Shown here piece by piece: positions 25,801-36,637 of a DNA stretch of 64,000 bases. Under the pieces are notes generated by a model. That model ran no database searches. It was not told where the DNA came from and saw nothing but the letters and a program-made list of their open reading frames with translations. Position 1 is the stretch's first letter; each line of letters opens with the position of its first letter. Position numbers and translations under genes: made by a program. The stretch comes from Bugula neritina (lineage: Eukaryota; Bryozoa; Gymnolaemata; Cheilostomatida; Bugulidae), in contig OZ037768.1 in assembly GCA_964035545.1 (NCBI GenBank), forward strand, positions 24,082,819 through 24,146,818. Direction: 5' to 3'.

Positions 25801-27143
25801 ATAGCATAGTTTCGTATGATTGATGTAGCTTATAGCATAGTTTCGTATGATTGATGTAGCTCATAGCATAGTTTTGTATGATTGATGTAGCTCATAGCAT
25901 AGTTTCGTATGATTTATGTAGCTTATAGCATAGTTTCGTATGGTTGATGTAGCTCATAGCATAGTTTCGTATGATTGATGTAGCTCATAGCATAGTTTTG
26001 TATGATTGATGTAGCTTATAGTATAGTTTCGTATGGTTGATGTAGCTTATAGCATAGTTTCGTATGGTTGATGTAGCTCATAGCATAGTTTCGTATGGTT
26101 GATGTAGCTCATAGCATAGTTTCGTATGGTTGATGTAGCTTATAGCATAGTTTCGTATGATTGATGTAGCTTATAGCATAGTTTCGTATGGTTGATGTAG
26201 CTCATAGCATAGTTTTGTATGGTTGATGTAGCTTATAGCATAGTTTCGTATGATTGATGTAGCTTATAGCATAGTTTCGTATGGTTTATGTGAGTCATTT
26301 ACATTGTTAGTAGAAGAAAACAGATTGTGTGATTTTATATGATTTGAAAACGTCATTTAAAGATATCTAGTTGGTGCAGTAGCATTTGTAGCTTATTCTC
26401 TCTAGCCGCGTGAAGCACAGCATTAAGTGAACTGTTTCAAAATCACTTTCAAAATGGTAGTCCAGTGTCTAGGATTAGCTGAATGTCACAGTGTTACATG
26501 CAGTTATTTTCAAAGTTGTTATACATGTAGTACGGTGTGGTTGTGTAACAGATATTGTAAGTCAGGAGTGTGCAGCCTTTTTAGACTGAGGGCCACTGAA
26601 AGGGAATATTCCGTGGCGAAGGCCACATTGTAAACTTTAACTTCAGCTGGTGGCCACAGCATCGGCGTTTTTCATATTACTTTATTCTAAATTCCCATGA
26701 ATCATTACGCAATTAAGTCCCAATTGTTATTGCAGGCTGCATGTTTAGTATCACGGTAGAAATAAAACATTTAAAATGTGGTTTTTCACTCTAATTCATG
26801 TATGTGCGAAAACTAATTTTAGCTTTATGCCTTTGAGGGCCACATAAATGTAGGCTGGGGGCCACATCCAGCCCTGGGGTTGCCTGTTAAACAGCCCTGG
26901 GACCGCCTGTTGGACTGCCCTGGTCTAAGTTCTACTACTAATAGAATAGTTTCCTATATCGTGCTGTTCTACAGGGACATTGACGAGTGTTTGGAACTCG
27001 TGTGGAAAGCCACTCAGGCGGATAACAATGACCTCAACAACTCGCTGAGAAAGTGTATGAGAGAATCTCGACTGCAACATCTCGGAAACTTTTGGATGAA
27101 CAGCTCTAAAACTGACGTTGTGAGACAAGCTGGTGACGAGTAG
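19849..27143 (+). CDS. CEP89: Centrosomal protein of 89 kDa (CEP89/CCDC123)
   Basis: CEP89 is a coiled-coil protein of the mother-centriole distal appendages, needed for cilium formation. Fifteen exons: 19849-19929, 20157-20259, 20933-21104, 21392-21471, 21990-22220, 22625-22744, 22950-23122, 23279-23362, 23703-23818, 24038-24153, 24306-24633, 24824-24923, 25193-25371, 25668-25790, 26975-27143; the phases close at 724 residues (human about 780). The N-terminus is basic and Ser/Pro-rich. From about residue 165 it is coiled coil. The diagnostic block is near 300-330 (GLPSDAPTPAWMINFKYLSP), followed by KQALLVVEENEVLLQKLDIQ. The C-terminal ECLELVWKATQADN matches the human tail pattern. Arrays follow several donors, and a hAT-like MITE sits in the last intron. 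Polyadenylation signal AATAAA at 27185-27190. Confidence 0.92.
20440..20592. repeat. Minisatellite GAAATGTTGAA(G/C)T in a CEP89 intron
   Basis: Interspersed units of CTGTAGAAATGTTGAACTG and GTTGAAGTTTGAAACTG form about eight short repeats. Confidence 0.8.
21331..21371. repeat. Perfect 41-bp palindrome in a CEP89 intron
   Basis: The 20-base arm CATGACTGTGTCACATGACT is followed by one base (G) and then its exact reverse complement. Related CACATGA half units lie just upstream. Confidence 0.95.
22405..22585. repeat. ACTCACTCACT minisatellite
   Basis: Around 15 copies of an 11-bp unit, CACTCACTACT, in the 3' part of the intron before the CEP89 exon at 22625. Confidence 0.9.
23123..23182. repeat. 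Short tandem array directly at a CEP89 donor
   Basis: The donor GTACTCAG begins two to three copies of a unit of about 23-33 bp containing TACACTCAGTATTTACTC. Confidence 0.75.
24154..24277. repeat. GTGAGTACTATTAGTACTAT array directly at a CEP89 donor
   Basis: The array starts with the real donor (GAGT|GTAAGTACTATGG) and continues with about five copies of a 24-bp unit that each contain GTGAGTACT, a near-consensus 5' splice site. Confidence 0.85.
25797..26288. repeat. 31-bp minisatellite, about 16 copies, after a CEP89 donor
   Basis: The unit core is CATAGTTTCGTATGATTGAT followed by GTAGCTCATAG. Variants are T/C and A/G. It begins six bases after the donor at 25791. Confidence 0.95.
26563..26922. 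mobile_element. hAT-like non-autonomous transposon (MITE) in the last CEP89 intron
   Basis: The left end CAGGAGTGTGCAGCCTTTTT and the inner GGGCCAC motifs pair with GGGGGCCACATCCAGCCCTG and GGTTGCCTGTT at the right, a layout typical of hAT MITEs. The right end appears to carry an extra partial copy of the terminus. Flanks TTGTAAGT and GTCTAAGT agree at 6 of 8 positions, consistent with an old 8-bp target duplication. There is no open frame for a transposase. Confidence 0.65.
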
Positions 27144-27875
27144 CCTTTACCCTTGGTGACCTTGACAGGCCGTAAATATTAAAAAATAAAATTAGTGTAA
27201 TGTAGAAATGAAACTTATTTAAGAAAGAAAGTAGAAACTCATCTCTTCTGGAGCTCTTAGCTGAGGAAAATCCGTGAAACCAACTGTATTTCTATCAAGT
27301 GTTAGTAGAATGTTTAGTAGTTTGTAGATCTGGAATTGTCATCAACTCACAAGTTTTACCCCTCATGTGCTAATAGCTGAAATCAACCAACTGTTTTTTA
27401 TTGTGCAACTATAATTACTCCATTTACTACTTTTTTTCTGAGTTACATGCAATTTTTTTTTACTTGATGTATTGTAGCATAGCAAAATAGTTATAGCAGT
27501 GCTCTTTTCTAGACTCTAAAGAAAGCCTGTGCATGCTAAGGTCAACCTGTCTCTTTAGAACTTGGTCTAACCAGTCTGTTGACAGTCCTTTTCTTATGCA
27601 AATAGCTGGGCAAATTAGTTAGAATTGATTTTATTTAAACAATATCCGTCCATATTCACTCACCTTTGTCTTTTTAAGCTAATATATTGTTTGATTTAAA
27701 ACTAAACTAATTGGTGTTTGTATTCATAGTCATTCATTTATTATATACAGAAAATTATGATACAATAATATACAATCAGATACCGTGACTAATAGAATAA
27801 AATCAGCACTACACACAGTGTACAAAGTTAAAAGGTGTAATAAGGTGGATATATAGAGAGCAGACAATCCCCCAA
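27144..27875. other. Convergent 3' region of CEP89 and ACIN1
   Basis: It holds AATAAA of CEP89 (27185) and, on the minus strand, AATAAA of ACIN1 (27737-27742). No other feature seen. Confidence 0.6.
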
Positions 27876-30800
27876 CTACTTCTTAGTCTTAGCAGGAGAC
27901 TCAGAAGTGGACGATGAGCGAGAAGATGACCCCTCTGAAGCTGATGATCCACTCCTTGACCTGCCCTTGTTGCTGCCCTTTGAACTTGCGCTGCTACTAG
28001 AGGAGCTACTTGACGAACGAGCTTTTGACGTTTTTGATGCTGGTCGTTTGGTAGGGCCGTCCTTGTCGGACTTCGAGGGAGACGGACTTCTTTTAGGAGG
28101 TGAGGCTCTGATTGGTCGTTTGGGACTAGGGCTACCCCTTGCCATTCTCTTGGGACTAGGGCTACCTCTTGCTATTCTCTTGGGACTAGGGCTACGCCTA
28201 GCCATTCTCTTGGGACTAGGGCTACGCCTAGCCATTCTCTTGGGACTAGGGCTACCCCTAGCCATTCTCTTGGGACTAGGGCTACCCCTTGGTTTACGAC
28301 TCCGGCTTCTAGAGGCACTAGACGAGCTGGCTTTTCTTCGCCTACGAACTGGTGATCTAGAGGTCTTTGTTCTACGTCGGGGTGAAGGAGATCTCAGTCT
28401 ACGTCGAGGAGATGGCGACTTCCTTCCTTCTCTCTCCTAACAGAAAGATAAGAACACATTTCAAAAGCGGTTTCATTGAGTAAACTTTCTCTGCTCATCG
28501 GCCAACAACAATAACCCAGCGACTACAAACCTTCCTCCGTCTTTCTTCAATCTCTTTCTTTCTTTCCTCAGCTTTTGCTTCTTTCTCCTTGATTTCCATT
28601 TCCTTTCTTTCACGGTACGCCTTACTTCTCTCTTCTCTCTCTTTGGCCTTTTGCTCTATCTGTACAACACATGGAAGAAGACATAAATGAGATTAAACGG
28701 CTCAGTCTGTGTGTGAATCACACGAGTAATCAATCAGTTGATGAATTTACATTAAAATAGTACAACAGCAGCTCTACGTCTGCACCCAGCAGACGTGCAT
28801 TCTTTGAAAAAAGGGAGCAATTTTTCTAAATGCGCGTGGAGCAGCCAGTGCGATACCTTTTCATCTGTAAGAGGGAGCCAGTAAATTGCCGGCTCTGTGG
28901 TTGTCTTTCTAAACAGATCGTCCAATGAAACGACAGGAGCTTTCTCTTCAGCTACTTCTTTGGCTGAAAACAGAGTAAATCTGACATAAGAAAAGTACCA
29001 AGTCAATGTCTATATATTCTACACACCAACATGATAACATGGCACCTCTTCCTTCCCCCAACTCTCTTGCTATTCCCCTTACACAGGAAATGACATCGCA
29101 GTACCTGATTCTCTGCGACTCCTTCTATCATCTCTGTGTCGACTTCTACTCCGCTCCTTCCTGGCTCTGTCTCTGCTGCCTTCCCTCCTGGATCTTCCCC
29201 TGCCAGTCTCCCCCTCTTTACGCTCCTCCACAGGGGACTGACTCTGTCTCAACTTGTGCTTGTCCCACTCCCTCTGCTATTAACAAAGTATAAACAGTTA
29301 GAACTTGCACGCTACAAAGAGAATCCTGTCACCAAAAACATAATGAAATAAAACAACTACAGGAGAACATTTGGTTGGATCCAGTGTAGATGTAGAGTGT
29401 AGATGTAGAGTGTAGATGTAGAGTGTAGATATATAGAGTAGATATATAGAGTAGATATATAGTGTAAATATATAGAATAGATATAGAGTATAGATATATA
29501 GAATAGATATAGAGAATAATATTTACCGGCTGTTCTCTTTCCTTCCGTCTCTCCTCTATCCGTTTCCTCGCCTCTTCTCGCTCTTTCTCCCTCTCAGCAA
29601 GACGCCGAGCCGCCTCTTCCTGTTGCGCCTTGGCAGCCTCCATTGCCATCTGCTTAGCCTTGGCGGCAGCGTCTTGCTGTTGGGAAGCTTCTCTCTCCTG
29701 CTGGGCACCGATCTACGAAGACATTAACAATACAGAGAGAGGCAGTGAGGTGGAGATGGGGTGTGGTGGCCCCAACTGTCGGGATAAGGAATTATGGTTA
29801 CTGAGCCATCAGATGATGTGAATACTCAGTACTAGTCAGTGTACTTAGCAGAGACTGATCTATCCATTCTGCTGCGGTGGGTGGACAGGTGAACTAACAG
29901 ATAAACAGACAGGTAAGCAGACAGGTAAACTAATAGCCTCACCTCTTCCACACCTTTACTGAACTCAACACGTAAAATCTTAGGATTAGATGGCGGCCAT
30001 CTTGAGCCATGAAGCTCCTTTCTGGCTGCCTCAGCGCTGCTGGCATCTTCAAACTACAACCAGATTGATCTATTAGACCAGCACTAGAAAACACACAATA
30101 CATACACACTCAGTATATACAGCATGCCACCTTTATCTGTACTTCAAATTATTCAAAATCATATTTATATTGCATGATATAATATTTATATTGCATGATA
30201 TAATATTTATATTATATGATATAATATTTATATTATATGACATAAGAGCAGGAATGAATCAGCCAATATGTCTGCACTAGAGTACGTCTGCACTAGAGTA
30301 CGTCTGCACTAGAGTACGTCTGCAGACTCACGGTGGCGTAGCAGTGGCTCTTGATTTTGTTGATCCAGAAGGACCCCTCAGCCTCACACAGCGCCCCGTA
30401 CTTGGAGAGCAGCTCTTTCAGCTGACCAATGGTGAACGGCCGAGTGAGGAACTGAATGTGTATCGTCTTGTTGACGGGATTTCTCGGAGGAGAGACTTTC
30501 CTCACGTGAACCGGTTCGGCGACAGGGAGGGAGATGGTCTGAAAGGGCTTCACAACTACAGCAATATCACGTATGAATATATTACTAACATGTCCTGTAT
30601 ATGTATATCACATGATATTACAATAACATCAACAAGTGCCAGAACAGACAGGGGGACAGACTTACCCTTCTTAACCACCTTGATCTCCCCATCTGAGAGA
30701 TCTCCTTCCGAACTCAGCATCACTTCTTCTTGTACTTCCTCCTTCTTAGTCTTTCTCACTTCCATCGACTTCCTCTCATCTCGTTTAGCCTTGACCTCAG

Positions 30801-33800
30801 AAGGGACGGGTTCCGGGCTGGACTGACGTCGCCGCTTTGTCTCTTTCTCTCCCGGACTGGGGGCGGAGTCCACCTCAACCACTTCGGGCACAGCTGCACC
30901 GTTCACCACCTCCGAGTCTATGGACGTCTTGAGGTCCGGCATTATTTCCTGGAGACAGACACACAGTATCGTAGACAGAGTTCTACTAACTAGACTGAGT
31001 AATATTAGGACGTGTCTTCACACACCCCTACCTTCAGCGACTCTGTGGATATGGAGATGTTCTTCTTATCAGACGGTTTCTTGCCTCGACTCCCTCCCCA
31101 CTTCCTCTTCTTCCTGTCTTCTGCAGCCTCAGAGTCTTTGCTTGATCTCTCACCTTTACTCGACCTCTCCTCTACACAGGTCAAAGTTAATGAATATGTA
31201 GCACGAGGCAATATATACAGTGTGTACAAAATACAAACTGAAACTTTACCAACACACTAACAGCATTTCTTTTCTCAACAAAAAACCTAGAGATTTAGAT
31301 TTGCAAATATCCACCGTAAATAATCAAAGGAGACCAAATTATTCCTCTAAAAAATTTAAAAAAAGCTTCACAACTAACTTGCTAGAGAGATCTTGCGTGG
31401 CTTGATGGTGGGCTCTTTCCTAACTGGGCTCACGGGAGTCTACAAATACAGCGGAGTTGGTTTACATGAGGGAAAACTCCCTGAGAGATATAGCAGTGGA
31501 GGGAGGGGCGTACAGCGAGCCCACATTTCCATCTCCTGTCTGATAGAAACAGAACCAGCACTAAGTAAGGTATAAGTCATGGACTGAGTTTCTATCAAAC
31601 AGGAGACAGAACGGAGAGGGAGGGAGACGACTTCTTATAGTAAGTTTAAACTGTTACCGCTGCCTTTACTCATGCTGCTGCTGCCGCTGGTCCAGAAAGA
31701 AGGAAGGATTTGTATGAAGAAAACACTAGCCAGGTCTTTGATAAATCAGGAACACTCGTGATCTTCACAACTGGCTACTATAACCGGGGGCATGAGCTGC
31801 GGGCAGCTACACGCCATGACCCCTTGGCAAGAGGGCAAGGGGTCAGAGCCCTCTGTCCTACAGGTCAAGGACAGAGGGCGTTCCTCTAAGTTGGTGTGAC
31901 ACAGTTACCAGCGTGTGTTCTACTAAGTCAGTTCATCATATCAGACAGGTGAAAGAGTGTCAGTGTTGGTAAACACACCAAGTATATAATATCTTCACAT
32001 GGCATTGTCACAATCAGATGGGGGGGATATCCTTCTACTAGTTAGAGTCTCCTTAAACAGATCCTTCTACTCAAACCAGTCTTTGATAACTAGACGCTTA
32101 GAGTTCAATGTTCATTCTGTCCATAATAACTTAGTCTCAGGTCCTAAACTGGTGTCAGTGTTAGTCTGGGGGAAACACCACCCAACAGTACATCGTATCT
32201 TTGAGTACGACTCGACTGAACAGCCCAGAGAACACTTCCTGTCCGGAAGAGCTTGCCTAGCTAGATCATATAACTGGCATTGCAGGGTAACACTACATTT
32301 ACTCTACAGTGAGTATACTTACTATACACTACTCTACAGTGAGTATACTTACTATATACTACTCTACAGTGAATATACTTACTATACACTACTCTACAGT
32401 GAGTATACTTACTACATACTACTCTACAGTGAGTATACTTACTATACACTACTCTACAGTGAGTATACTTACTATACACTACTCTACAGTGAGTATACTT
32501 ACTATATACTACTCTACAGTGAGTATACTTACTATATACTACTCTACAGTGAGTATACTTACTATACACTACTCTACAGTGAGTATACTTACTATATACT
32601 ACTCTACAGTGAGTATACTTACTATACACTACTCTACAGTGAGTATACTTACTATATACTACTCTACAGTGAGTATACTTACTACATACTACTCTACAGT
32701 GAGTATACTTACTATACACTACTCTACAGTGAGTATACTTACTATACACTACTCTACAGTGAGTATACTTACTATATACTACTCTACAGTGAGTATACTT
32801 ACTATATACTACTCTACAGTGAGTATACTTACTATACACTACTCTACAGTGAGTATACTTACTATATACTACTCTACAGTGAGTATACTTACTATATACT
32901 ACTCTACAGTGAGTATACTTACTATATACTACTCTACAGTGAGTATACTTACTATATACTACTCTACAGTGAGTATACTTACTATATACTACTCTACAGT
33001 GAGTATACTTACTACATACTACTCTACAGTGAGTATACTTACTATATACTACTCTAGAGTGAGTATACTTACTATACACTACTCTAGAGTGAGTATACTT
33101 ACTATACACTACTCTACAGTGAGTATACTTACTATACACTACTCTACAGTGAGTATACTTACTATATACTACTCTACAGTGAGTATACTTACTACATTTT
33201 ACTCTACAGTGAGTATACTTACTATACACTACTCTACAGTGAGTATACTTACAGGAAGGGGTTCCTCAGCTACTTTTGCTGTCTCATCTCTGTAAAACAC
33301 AGAATCACATCAACTGCCACTTTAAATTCAGTACTTTACCCATGTTGTCAAAAAAGTAGACTGTTGGGTGTTAGTCATTCATATATGTAGACATATGTAA
33401 ACACACAGACAAACACATAGACACACAGACAGACACGTAGACACACAGACAGACGTGTAGAGAACTCACTCTCCGGGCATCTCCTCGTCATAGTCAAGCT
33501 GCTCGTCCTGCTCTGTAGTTGCGATGTCCAGAGCTGACCCGTCTGCTACGGACAACTTCGTCTGCGATACCGAGTCCTCAGAAATCTCAGACACACCTAC
33601 CTCAGTCTCCTGCAATACAATACCATTGTTCAGTGCCAAGTTTGACCCGAATGGAATGGCAAGAGCATAACGCGAGAAATCTAGAGGAAGATCTAAGCTA
33701 CCTTAGCTTCACTCTGATCCTCCCTTTCTTCTACAGTAGCTTCAGTGCTGACTGGCTTAACCACCTTTTTCGACTCGAAGCGTTTGGATTTGTCTCTACT

Positions 33801-36637
33801 CGATCGCCAAGAACGCGACGACTTTTTATCACTTTTTGTAGTTTTTAGCTCCTCTTTACTTGGAGACTCACTCACAGAGTCGGGAGTTGTATTCTCCATC
33901 TTTTCTTGCGCTTCAGCTTTCGATTTGTTTCCTTTATCTATAACCTCCTTTTCACTATCGGCTTCCTGTTCATCAGCCTCAGTCTGCTTCTCTCCCTTAT
34001 CCTTCTGCTTCTCTACCTTATCCTTCTGCTTCTCTACCTTATCCTTCTGCTTCTCTACCTCATCCTTCTGCTTCTCTACCTCATCCTTCTGCTTCTTTAC
34101 CTTATCCTTCTGCTTCTCTACCTTATCCTTCTGCTTCTCTACCTCATCCTTCTGCTTCTCTACCTTATCCTTCTGCTTCTCTACCTTATCCTTCTGCTTC
34201 TCTACCTTATCCTTCTGTTTCTCTACCTCATCCTTCTGCTTCTCTACCTCATCCTTCTGCTTCTCTACCTCATCCTTCTGCTTCTCTCCCTCATCCGTCT
34301 GCTTCTCTACTTCGTCCGTCTGCTTCTTTTCCTGTACCACTGAACTGCTTTCCTTATCCTCCTGTTTTTCTTCGTCAGGCTTCTCGTCTCTCTCATCAGA
34401 TTTAAATGCCAGGTCTTCTGCAGGTTTGGGAGAGGGCTCTGGCGTCTGCTGATTGTACGTGTCTTCATCAGCAGCTGAGATACTCGCCTGCTAAATACAC
34501 ATAATACTAGTACCTTGCTAACTATTAACTAGTACCTTGCTAGTTATTAACTAGTGCCTTGTTAACTATTAACTAGTACCTTGCCAACTATTAACTAGTA
34601 CCTTGCTAACTATTAACTAGACGTTTAACCACTTCACGCTACTGTTCCTGGAAAGAAGACAATTCCTAATAGCTGTAGAAATAACTGATTTACAAGAGTT
34701 CTAATTAATACAAAATTGAATACTAGGAGTAGCTTACCTGTTCGGTCTTCTGTGTGCGAACGTGTTGAGCTGACGGGGCATGCTTGCGGGGTGATCGGGA
34801 CAGAGAGCGTGAGTCTTTCACTGGACTCTCGGGTTCCGTCTGCGAAATAAAGAGATCAAAGGTCACAGAGGGGCAGCAAACATCGACACATGGCAGCAGG
34901 ACGTCAACAGGGACAGTAGTACTACCCCTAGTAGAGGTACTATGAGTAGTACTACTGACACTGCAACTGAGTACTACTCTAAGAGTTGGTTAAACATGGA
35001 TTACCTGGGAATCATCTTCTTGACTTTCACTTTCACTCGGAAGGGTCACGTCCCCTTGACCTTGTGACTGTCCCAGTCTTTCCTCCTCTACAAGAAAGCA
35101 CAATTAACAGTCACTTTAGAACACAACAAATGGCTGTAGACAAAGTATCGCACTGAGAGGTCTACACTTCCAAACCCATCGGCCTCGACTTCGTCACAAT
35201 CTGATATTGCTGCCACTTTGACCGGCACAGTGCACTCAACTGTGTCAGCTTCTCAAATGGCAGCATGGATAGCAAACTTAGTAGAACTACACGCTCACCT
35301 TCTAACTTCCTACGAGCCTCCTTTTGAGCTTTGAACAGCAGCTGTCTCTGCTCTAGGTACTGCTTGACAAACTCATTATCTGTGTCAGCGCCTTCGTTCA
35401 GGTCCGGCAGCTGATCTGGTGCTGGCTGGGCCTGCAGTTTCTCCAACTGCAGTTGCTGTAAAGTGAAGACACCTTTCATATCACGTGCTGATTTAACTAC
35501 AGTGTCGGCCAAATATCTGTTGGAACTGCTGGCTAAATGCCTGCTCTACTAGTGAAGTAAAACCCTAAAGAACTTTTTAGAAAACCAGACAGCAAGTTTC
35601 TCAATATCTTAGCTGTTAATTTTTACACAGACATCAACCAAAAGATTCTCTAACAGCTGTTTACTCTTAGCAGTATATTTTCATGTTTCAATCTTATATG
35701 AATATTTTAGCATGACCAAGACTGGGCTCTATCACAGTAAACAAACTTGGCATAGGTGAGTAAACCATTGAGTAGCTATGTCAACTGATTAGCTGTTGTA
35801 GTTTCAACACTGATTTTTCGTTGTCATTTTGATTATGGTGCATGCCTTGCAACACATACTGATATTATCATAGTTTTTATACTCATAATAACGAGAATAA
35901 TTATAAATTTATAATATGAATATCTACCACTACCAGTGTCTGACAATCACAATGAAAATGTAACCCGTTTAGATTTATTGATTCAACCTATATTATTTTT
36001 AATTGAAAGTGCGAGTTTTTAGGTAACAATAAATATAATACTAAATAGTAAATACTAAATAGGCAATGACAATAGCAGATGCAAAGTATATTTTTTAATA
36101 AACTTAGTTTCAAGTAGTACTCTAAAACTACTCACAACTTACAAGGGTTAATAGTAATATACTAGACCAGTAGCCGTAGACATGTCACATATGACATACT
36201 ACTTAGTCTTACTAGTACTAGTACTAGTTATACAGACACTCGTAAGTACTAACTCTAAGCTGCAGTAGTACTAGTAATACACGTAGTGCTAGCAGTACCA
36301 GTTTGAGTTTTACTTTTTCAGTTTTTGTTAAAACTCAAATCTCGATCACAATGACAATGGACATGGTTAATCAATATCAATATGAATATCATCGAATGAT
36401 CAATCACCAATGACATGAGATTGAGTATAATATTAATAACCGTAACCGTAACGTCTGGCATAACCTGTATATTTTATAGGAGCTAAAAAAGCTTACAGAT
36501 CTAAGACGAGTTACTAATTGCGTTTTTGAGCCCGTCTTCGGCAAACCTCGACGCTCTAATTCTTCCTTTAAATCTTTAACACGCAAGTCTTTGATCAGTT
36601 TTCCTCCAACTTTTAAATCGGCCTTGTCGTCAGCCAT
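27876..36637 (-). CDS. ACIN1: Acinus (apoptotic chromatin condensation inducer 1), ASAP/EJC-associated splicing factor
   Basis: Acinus scaffolds the ASAP complex with SAP18 and RNPS1 on exon-junction complexes. Seventeen exons: 36497-36637, 35299-35455, 35005-35087, 34738-34839, 33702-34490, 33470-33609, 33253-33289, 31379-31439, 31032-31171, 30666-30948, 30332-30555, 29943-30053, 29527-29712, 29105-29276, 28857-28963, 28531-28659, 27876-28436; the phases close at 1140 residues. N-terminal SAP domain (1-47, [17 protein letters not shown]); [12 protein letters not shown]; a Lys/Asp/Glu 7-residue repeat (about 212-325); [18 protein letters not shown]; a C-terminal RRM (about 665-755, [27 protein letters not shown]); the RSB motif that binds SAP18/RNPS1 ([20 protein letters not shown], about 885-905); an RS-rich tail with [10 protein letters not shown] repeats. 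Exon 7 is a 37-base microexon. Confidence 0.95.
28130..28290 (-). repeat. In-frame 30-bp coding repeat, ACIN1 last exon
   Basis: About five to six copies encode [10 protein letters not shown] or close variants ([20 protein letters not shown]), a typical SR-protein phosphorylation substrate pattern. Confidence 0.95.
29385..29520. repeat. Minisatellite directly at an ACIN1 donor
   Basis: GTAGATGTAGAGT and TAGATATATAGAG units abut the donor at 29525-29526 (gene sense GTAAATATTATTCTC). Confidence 0.85.
30165..30242. repeat. 19-bp AT-rich tandem repeat
   Basis: Four copies of ATGATATAATATTTATATT in the ACIN1 intron between exons 11 and 12. Confidence 0.85.
30276..30325. repeat. 16-bp tandem repeat at an ACIN1 donor
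   Basis: Three copies of GTCTGCACTAGAGTAC end a few bases before the donor complement at 30330-30331, so in gene sense the array follows the 5' splice site of the RRM exon. Confidence 0.85.
31817..31879. other. Two adjacent perfect hairpins in the ACIN1 intron
   Basis: Hairpin 1 (31817-31845) pairs TGACCCCTT with AAGGGGTCA. Hairpin 2 (31848-31879) pairs GCCCTCTGTCCT with AGGACAGAGGGC around an 8-base loop. They could form a structured RNA element or cruciform; the function is unknown. Confidence 0.6.
32303..33250. repeat. 30-bp minisatellite, about 32 copies, filling the start of the ACIN1 intron after exon 7
   Basis: The unit is CTACAGTGAGTATACTTACT plus ATACACTACT, with few substitutions. 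On the gene's strand every unit contains GTAAGTATAC, identical to the genuine donor at 33251-33252, and a CTGTAG acceptor-like site. On the plus strand each unit contains CAG|TGAGTAT. It produces long artefactual open frames in several frames on both strands. Confidence 0.97.
33395..33458. repeat. GTAGACACACAGACAGAC repeat at an ACIN1 donor
   Basis: Three to four degenerate 18-bp units lie next to the donor at 33468-33469. Confidence 0.7.
33985..34325 (-). repeat. In-frame 21-bp coding repeat, ACIN1 exon 5
   Basis: About 16 copies encode the heptad-length unit [14 protein letters not shown], with EKQTDEG-type edge variants. A 7-residue period with alternating charges suggests a long charged helix. 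Confidence 0.95.
34505..34622. repeat. 22-bp tandem repeat
   Basis: About five copies of ACTAGTACCTTGCTAACTAT plus TA lie in the intron upstream (gene sense) of the ACIN1 exon at 33702-34490. Confidence 0.85.

Noticed and set aside
27907-28440. 177-codon plus-strand frame opposite the ACIN1 last exon
   Set aside because: Antisense shadow of the SR repeats; no splice or homology support.
31999-33295. Open frames of 322-352 codons on both strands over the 30-bp array
   Set aside because: A repeat unit divisible by three without stops keeps several frames open at once. The translations are pure repeats and the array is intronic to ACIN1.
33745-34452. 235-codon plus-strand frame opposite ACIN1 exon 5
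   Set aside because: Shadow of the coding repeat on the other strand. The minus-strand frame splices correctly into Acinus.
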